This document shows, one piece after another, positions 1 through 3,397 of a stretch of 6,241 nt of DNA. The stretch spans positions 1-6,241 of the forward strand of contig DYKK01000202.1 in NCBI GenBank assembly GCA_020722625.1, written 5' to 3'. Both the position numbers and the translations under genes were made by a program. The notes beneath the pieces were generated by a model. It ran no database searches. It was not told the origin of the DNA and saw only the letters and a program-made list of their open reading frames with translations. Positions within the stretch are counted from its first letter, which is position 1. The number at the start of each line of letters is the position of its first letter. This DNA comes from Anaeromyxobacter dehalogenans. Its GTDB lineage: Bacteria; Myxococcota_A; UBA9042; DTJE01.

Positions 1-21
1 ACTCGCCTGCGAACCGCGGCC

Positions 22-25
22 GGAG
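22..25 (+). promoter_or_regulatory. Ribosome-binding site of the WYL regulator
   Basis: GGAG lies 8 bases before the ATG at 34, a normal Shine-Dalgarno spacing. It favours ATG 34 over the in-frame ATG at 46. The reading frame stays open to the left edge of the window, so an upstream start cannot be excluded, and the promoter is not visible. Confidence 0.5.
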
Positions 26-33
26 CGCACGCC

Positions 34-1032
34 ATGTCCGACGCGATGGTCCGCCAGTGGGAGATGCTGCGCCTCATCCCGCGCGCGCCGCGCAAGATCG
101 GGACCGCGGAGATCGAGGCGCGCCTGCGCGGGGCGGGGTTCGAGGTGAACCGCCGGACCGTGCAGCGGGACCTCCAGACCCTGGCGGGCGTCTTCCCGCT
201 CGTCGCCGACGACACCCACAAGCCCTACGGGTGGTCCTGGATGAAGGAGGCGAGCCCGTTCGACATCCCCGGGCTCGACCTGCACGCGGCCCTGGCGTTT
301 CGGATGGCGTCGGACCACCTGGACAGGCTCTTGCCGGCCGCGACCCGCGAGCACCTTCGCCCTCACTTGGACCTGGCGCGCGAGAGGCTGGACCAGATGC
401 AGGGAAGCGGTCTGCGGTCCTGGCCGGACAAGGTCCGTGTCCTGCCGGGCGGGGTCCGGCGGGAGCCTCCGGTCGTGAAACCCGGGGTCCTGGAGGCGGT
501 CCAGACCGGGCTGTTCGAGGAGCGCGTCCTGGACGTGAGGTACCGCAGGCGCGGCGAGGGCGAGGCCCGCCGCTACGAGGTCCACCCGCTGGGCCTGGTG
601 TACCGGGACATCGTGGGATACCTGGTCTGCACGCTGTGGGACTACAAGGATGTGGTGCAACTGGCGTTGCACCGCTTCGAGGACGCCAACGTCACCGACA
701 GGCCGGCCCCGGTCCCGAGGGACTTTTCGCTGGACCGCTACGTTCGGTCCGAGACGTTCGGGTTCTTGCGCGGGGATCGAGACCTGAGGCTGCGGGCGAT
801 CTTCGACCCGGTCGTGGCCCCGTCGTTGGTCGAGGCGCCGTTGTCCCGGGACCAGGAGGTCACGGAACTCAAAGACGGGCGCCTGCTGGTCGAGGCGTCG
901 GTCCGGGACACGACGGCCCTGCGGGCCTGGCTGTTGGGCCACGGCTCCCTGGTCGAGGTCCTGGAGCCGCAGTCCCTGCGGGACGAGATACGCGAGGAGG
1001 TGAAGAAGATGGCGGCCCGGCTCGGGGTCTGA
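34..1032 (+). CDS. WYL-domain transcriptional regulator (HTH-WYL-WCX)
   Basis: This is a cytoplasmic DNA-binding regulator, 332 residues long, a usual size for the HTH-WYL family. Residues 6-55 form the helix-turn-helix, opening RQWEMLRLI and carrying the recognition segment NRRTVQRDLQTL followed by FPL, the standard start of this family. Residues about 150-225 are the WYL domain, with VRYRRRG at 168-174, HPLGLVYR at 184-191, GYLV at 195-198 and LALHRFED at 210-217. Residues about 250-332 match the C-terminal WCX region. In known family members the WYL domain binds a ligand, often nucleic acid or nucleotide, and controls DNA binding. Here the Trp of the name-giving W-Y-L triplet is replaced by Gly195, as in a subgroup that keeps Y-L followed by a W/F-D-Y segment (WDY at 202-204). 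The gene converges on the tandem AAA+ gene with a 15-bp gap. WYL regulators often sit beside accessory or defence genes, but its target is not shown by the sequence. Confidence 0.9.
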   Translation: MSDAMVRQWEMLRLIPRAPRKIGTAEIEARLRGAGFEVNRRTVQRDLQTLAGVFPLVADDTHKPYGWSWMKEASPFDIPGLDLHAALAFRMASDHLDRLLPAATREHLRPHLDLARERLDQMQGSGLRSWPDKVRVLPGGVRREPPVVKPGVLEAVQTGLFEERVLDVRYRRRGEGEARRYEVHPLGLVYRDIVGYLVCTLWDYKDVVQLALHRFEDANVTDRPAPVPRDFSLDRYVRSETFGFLRGDRDLRLRAIFDPVVAPSLVEAPLSRDQEVTELKDGRLLVEASVRDTTALRAWLLGHGSLVEVLEPQSLRDEIREEVKKMAARLGV

Positions 1033-1046
1033 ACCCCGGCGCGGGC
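1015..1046. terminator. Hairpin across the convergent gene junction; weak terminator candidate
   Basis: The perfect 6-bp arms CGGGGT (1023-1028) and ACCCCG (1033-1038) enclose the 4-base loop CTGA, which contains the WYL stop codon. Outer arms GCCCG (1015-1019) and CGGGC (1042-1046) could extend the stem across a 3x3 internal loop. It sits between two convergent genes, where a bidirectional terminator would be expected. No T-tract follows on either strand, so intrinsic termination is doubtful. Confidence 0.3.
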
Positions 1047-1047
1047 G

Positions 1048-3153
1048 TCATCGGAAACCGAACTCCGGCCGGGGCGACGGGCCTTTCTTCCTCACGTCGA
1101 GTTCCTCGATCAACGCATCCAGGACCTCCTCCGGCACGGGGCGCTGGCCCAGCACGTCGTATCGTTCTTCCACGGCCTTGAAGTCGCCGAGGGTCAGGCC
1201 GTCCAGTCGGTCCAGGCGCTCCCTGGCCCCACAGGCGCGGGAAGCGGGGACCCGCCGGCCGACCTTCTGGAGCAGGCGCCGGAACGCCGTCCACCGCTGG
1301 TCCACAGTCAGCGGGTCGAACCGGACCTTCAATGCGAAACGCCGGAACGCGGCCACATCGAAATCGTCCAACAGGTTCGTCGAGCAGAAGAAGAGGCCGT
1401 CGGAGGACTCCATCTGGACGAGGAGTTCGTTGACCAGGGTCACCTCCCAGGTGTGCATGGCACGGCGGCGGTCCCGGAGGAACCCGTCCGCTTCGTCGAG
1501 CAACAGGATGGCCTTCTCGTCGCGGGCCTCCTGGAACATCCGCGCGATGTTCTGTTCGGACTGTCCCACCCACATGCCGAGCAGGTCGGAGGCGTGCTTC
1601 AGGAGGACGGGGATCCCCAGTTCCCAGCCGACCTGATGCACGAATGCGGTCTTGCCGGTGCCCGGAGGTCCATACAGGCAGATGCTCCCGCGACGCCGGA
1701 CGCCCAGGGTGTCCACGAGCCTGCGGAGCGGGATGGACGTGTTTACCATGCCGAGGTCGTATCGCGCGGGGTCGTGGCGGTAGCCCGGGCGCTTCGGCCC
1801 GAGGCGCGCGTTCAGGTTCATGGTCAGGACCTGCTCGATCCTCGACCGGACCTCGGTCGGTTCGACCGGCCCGAGGGTTCGCACGATGTCCGCGGCCCGC
1901 TCGAGGTCCGCGGGCGTGGCCCGCTCGTCGTAGGTCACCTGGTTCAGCCAGTCGCGGTCGCAGGGAATCCCCTGCAAGTGCCCCGCGAGGATGCGCCGCC
2001 GGACGTGCCTGGGCGGTCGCGGGACCTCGAACACCACGCAGAAGCGCCGCAGAAAGGCCGGGTCGATCTGGTCAATCGTATTGCTGATCCAGATGGAAGG
2101 GATGGGGTTGTCTTCGAGAAGGCGGTTCGTCCACGCCTTGTCGTCCCCCAGGGAATGGCTGAAGAACATCCTGAACGCGTCCGGGAACACGTCCTCGACC
2201 TCATCGAAGAGCACGACGGCCGGCCCTCCGGGCGCCGCGAGGGACTGGGTGAGCAGGTAGTTGCGGAGTCGAGCGTCCCGGTGCAGGGCCTCTCCGTTCG
2301 CGGACCGGCAGGCGACTTCATAGACCCGGGCGTTCAACTCGGACCCCAGGACCCGGGCGAGCTGGGTCTTGCCGGTCCCCGGGCGGCCGTGAAGCAGCAC
2401 GTTCACGCCTGTCTTGCGCGCGTCCACGGCCCTCCTCAGGTAGGGCAGGAGCAGGGACAGCCGGTCCCCGAGGTAATCGAAGTCCCCGATCGCCCGTTCG
2501 GGCGGGGCGGCCCGTTGCAGGAGCAGGTCCACCAGGCGGTCGGTCCCGTCGTTGGGCGCCTTCAGGGCGCCTTGCACGTTTTCGGGGATGTCGAATACTT
2601 CCTCCCAGGCATGGGCTCGCGTGATGGAGAATCGGGCCAGGCCGCAGCGGACCAGCCTTCCCTGCGAACCCAGGGCCGCCGCCACCGCCTCCGGGTCGAG
2701 GTCGAGGATGTAGGCGATGGCCTGGGACGCCTTCCGGAAACTCCGGCCGTGTCGCTCCAGCAGCGCCTTGACGCAGTCGGAAAGGGTCTCCTCGGACTCG
2801 ACGAGGATCGCGAACGCGAGGAGCTCGCGGTCCACCGGGTCGAGGTCCACCAGTCGTCCGAGTCTGGCGACATTGTCGAAGATGTCGTCGTCCCGTTCGA
2901 CGCCCCGCTTCAAGGAGGCGTCGAGGCGTTTGCGGGCCCGGCGGAGCGCCTCCTCCGGCTTGAGCCTGTTCGACGCCTCGAGGCCGCAACCCAGCAGTTC
3001 CTGCAAGTCCTCTGAGAGCGGATGCGTCTTCAGGAAAGTCGCCAGGTGTCCCCGGTGAATCAGGGCGCGCAAGGTCCAGACAGCGACCTGCCGGACGGGA
3101 CCGGTCGCAAGGGACACCTCGGAACGGGGTCTTGTGAAGCGTTTTCTGGACAT
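1048..3153 (-). CDS. Tandem-domain AAA+ ATPase, 701 residues
   Basis: This is a cytoplasmic ATPase with two AAA+ modules, most like Cdc48/SpoVK-type remodelling ATPases that form rings and act on protein substrates. Residues 1-220 are a largely helical N-terminal region with no family I can name; it includes LDPVDRELLAFAILVESEE at 104-122. Module D1 has Walker A GRPGTGKT (256-263), Walker B VVLFDEVEDV with D317-E318, sensor-1-like SNT (357-359) and an arginine pair in AFLRRF (366-371). Module D2 has GPPGTGKT (495-502), ILLLDEADGF with D553-E554, STN (591-593) and AAFRRF (601-606). D2 keeps an aromatic-hydrophobic-Gly pore loop, WVG at 528-530; the equivalent stretch in D1 (about 282-290) has no aromatic residue. 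Both sites look competent for ATP binding and hydrolysis. The start follows a perfect AGGAGG, and the stop is TGA (TCA on the plus strand at 1048). The convergent WYL gene suggests an accessory module, but the substrate is unknown. No protease, transmembrane or nuclease domain is visible in the protein. Confidence 0.9.
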   Translation of the reverse strand: MSRKRFTRPRSEVSLATGPVRQVAVWTLRALIHRGHLATFLKTHPLSEDLQELLGCGLEASNRLKPEEALRRARKRLDASLKRGVERDDDIFDNVARLGRLVDLDPVDRELLAFAILVESEETLSDCVKALLERHGRSFRKASQAIAYILDLDPEAVAAALGSQGRLVRCGLARFSITRAHAWEEVFDIPENVQGALKAPNDGTDRLVDLLLQRAAPPERAIGDFDYLGDRLSLLLPYLRRAVDARKTGVNVLLHGRPGTGKTQLARVLGSELNARVYEVACRSANGEALHRDARLRNYLLTQSLAAPGGPAVVLFDEVEDVFPDAFRMFFSHSLGDDKAWTNRLLEDNPIPSIWISNTIDQIDPAFLRRFCVVFEVPRPPRHVRRRILAGHLQGIPCDRDWLNQVTYDERATPADLERAADIVRTLGPVEPTEVRSRIEQVLTMNLNARLGPKRPGYRHDPARYDLGMVNTSIPLRRLVDTLGVRRRGSICLYGPPGTGKTAFVHQVGWELGIPVLLKHASDLLGMWVGQSEQNIARMFQEARDEKAILLLDEADGFLRDRRRAMHTWEVTLVNELLVQMESSDGLFFCSTNLLDDFDVAAFRRFALKVRFDPLTVDQRWTAFRRLLQKVGRRVPASRACGARERLDRLDGLTLGDFKAVEERYDVLGQRPVPEEVLDALIEELDVRKKGPSPRPEFGFR

Positions 3154-3158
3154 CGAGG

Positions 3159-3164
3159 CCTCCT
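3159..3164 (-). promoter_or_regulatory. Ribosome-binding site of the AAA+ ATPase
   Basis: On the minus strand AGGAGG lies 5 bases before the ATG (complement of CAT at 3151-3153). This strong Shine-Dalgarno sequence fixes the start of the 701-residue protein. Confidence 0.75.
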
Positions 3165-3178
3165 GTTCGTCTCGCCAT

Positions 3179-3237
3179 CAGGATGCCTCCCGGGTGCGTC
3201 AAATCCTGTCGCATGGAGCCCGCTCCCCGGCATCCTG
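3179..3237. repeat. 9-bp inverted repeat, possible operator half-sites
   Basis: CAGGATGCC at 3179-3187 and its exact reverse complement GGCATCCTG at 3229-3237 are 41 bp apart, just upstream of the AAA+ start. The centre-to-centre distance is 50 bp, close to five helical turns, so a dimeric or looping regulator could bind both arms. This is positional inference only, and a 9-bp chance match in such GC-rich DNA is possible. Confidence 0.35.
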
Positions 3238-3242
3238 GGGAG
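3223..3242. repeat. 6-bp hairpin in the divergent intergenic region
   Basis: CTCCCC (3223-3228) and GGGGAG (3237-3242) pair perfectly around the 8-base loop GGCATCCT. The loop is also most of the right arm of the 9-bp inverted repeat, so the two structures exclude each other. An 8-bp palindrome, GGCGCGCC, follows at 3242-3249. No T-tract is present. The role is unknown. Confidence 0.3.
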
Positions 3243-3253
3243 GCGCGCCGAAA

Positions 3254-3291
3254 CGCCCGCCAGCGACGACCCGCTCGCAGACAGGCGGGCG
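3254..3291. repeat. 8-bp inverted repeat, potential stem-loop
   Basis: CGCCCGCC at 3254-3261 is matched exactly by GGCGGGCG at 3284-3291. Inside the 22-base loop a second small stem, GCGA (3263-3266) with TCGC (3275-3278), could stack. It lies upstream of the plus-strand promoter candidate and may be an operator or a structured leader on the other strand. It is not followed by a T-run on the plus strand, so it is not called a terminator. Confidence 0.35.
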
Positions 3292-3312
3292 AGGACGGCC
3301 CCTATCATTCTC

Positions 3313-3340
3313 TGGAGAGGGGCTGGCCATCCGGTAAAAT
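3313..3340 (+). promoter_or_regulatory. Candidate sigma-70-type promoter for the lipoprotein gene
   Basis: TAAAAT at 3335-3340 matches the -10 consensus TATAAT in five of six positions and is the most conspicuous AT-rich patch in the intergenic region. TGGAGA at 3313-3318, 16 bp upstream, matches the -35 consensus TTGACA in four of six. Transcription would start near 3347, giving a leader of about 50 bases. The -35 element is weak, so an activator or another sigma factor is possible. Confidence 0.4.
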
Positions 3341-3384
3341 AGGTGGGCGGGCAGAGTTCGAAAGACCGCGCGAGGGGGATTGGG

Positions 3385-3390
3385 AAGGAG
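3385..3390 (+). promoter_or_regulatory. Ribosome-binding site of the lipoprotein gene
   Basis: AAGGAG lies 7 bases before the ATG at 3398. It decides the start of the lipoprotein frame over competing open frames in the same stretch, because only this frame then gives a signal peptide with a lipobox. Confidence 0.75.
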
Positions 3391-3397
3391 AACGGCG

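Noticed and set aside
1453..3015. 520-codon open frame on the plus strand opposite the AAA+ gene
   Set aside because: The minus-strand frame has complete AAA+ motifs, so this is its antisense; the translation shows no domain.
3170..3202. Minus-strand promoter for the AAA+ gene with TTGACG as -35 (complement of 3197-3202)
   Set aside because: The -35 match is good, but no acceptable -10 lies 16-18 bp downstream, so the promoter is not called.
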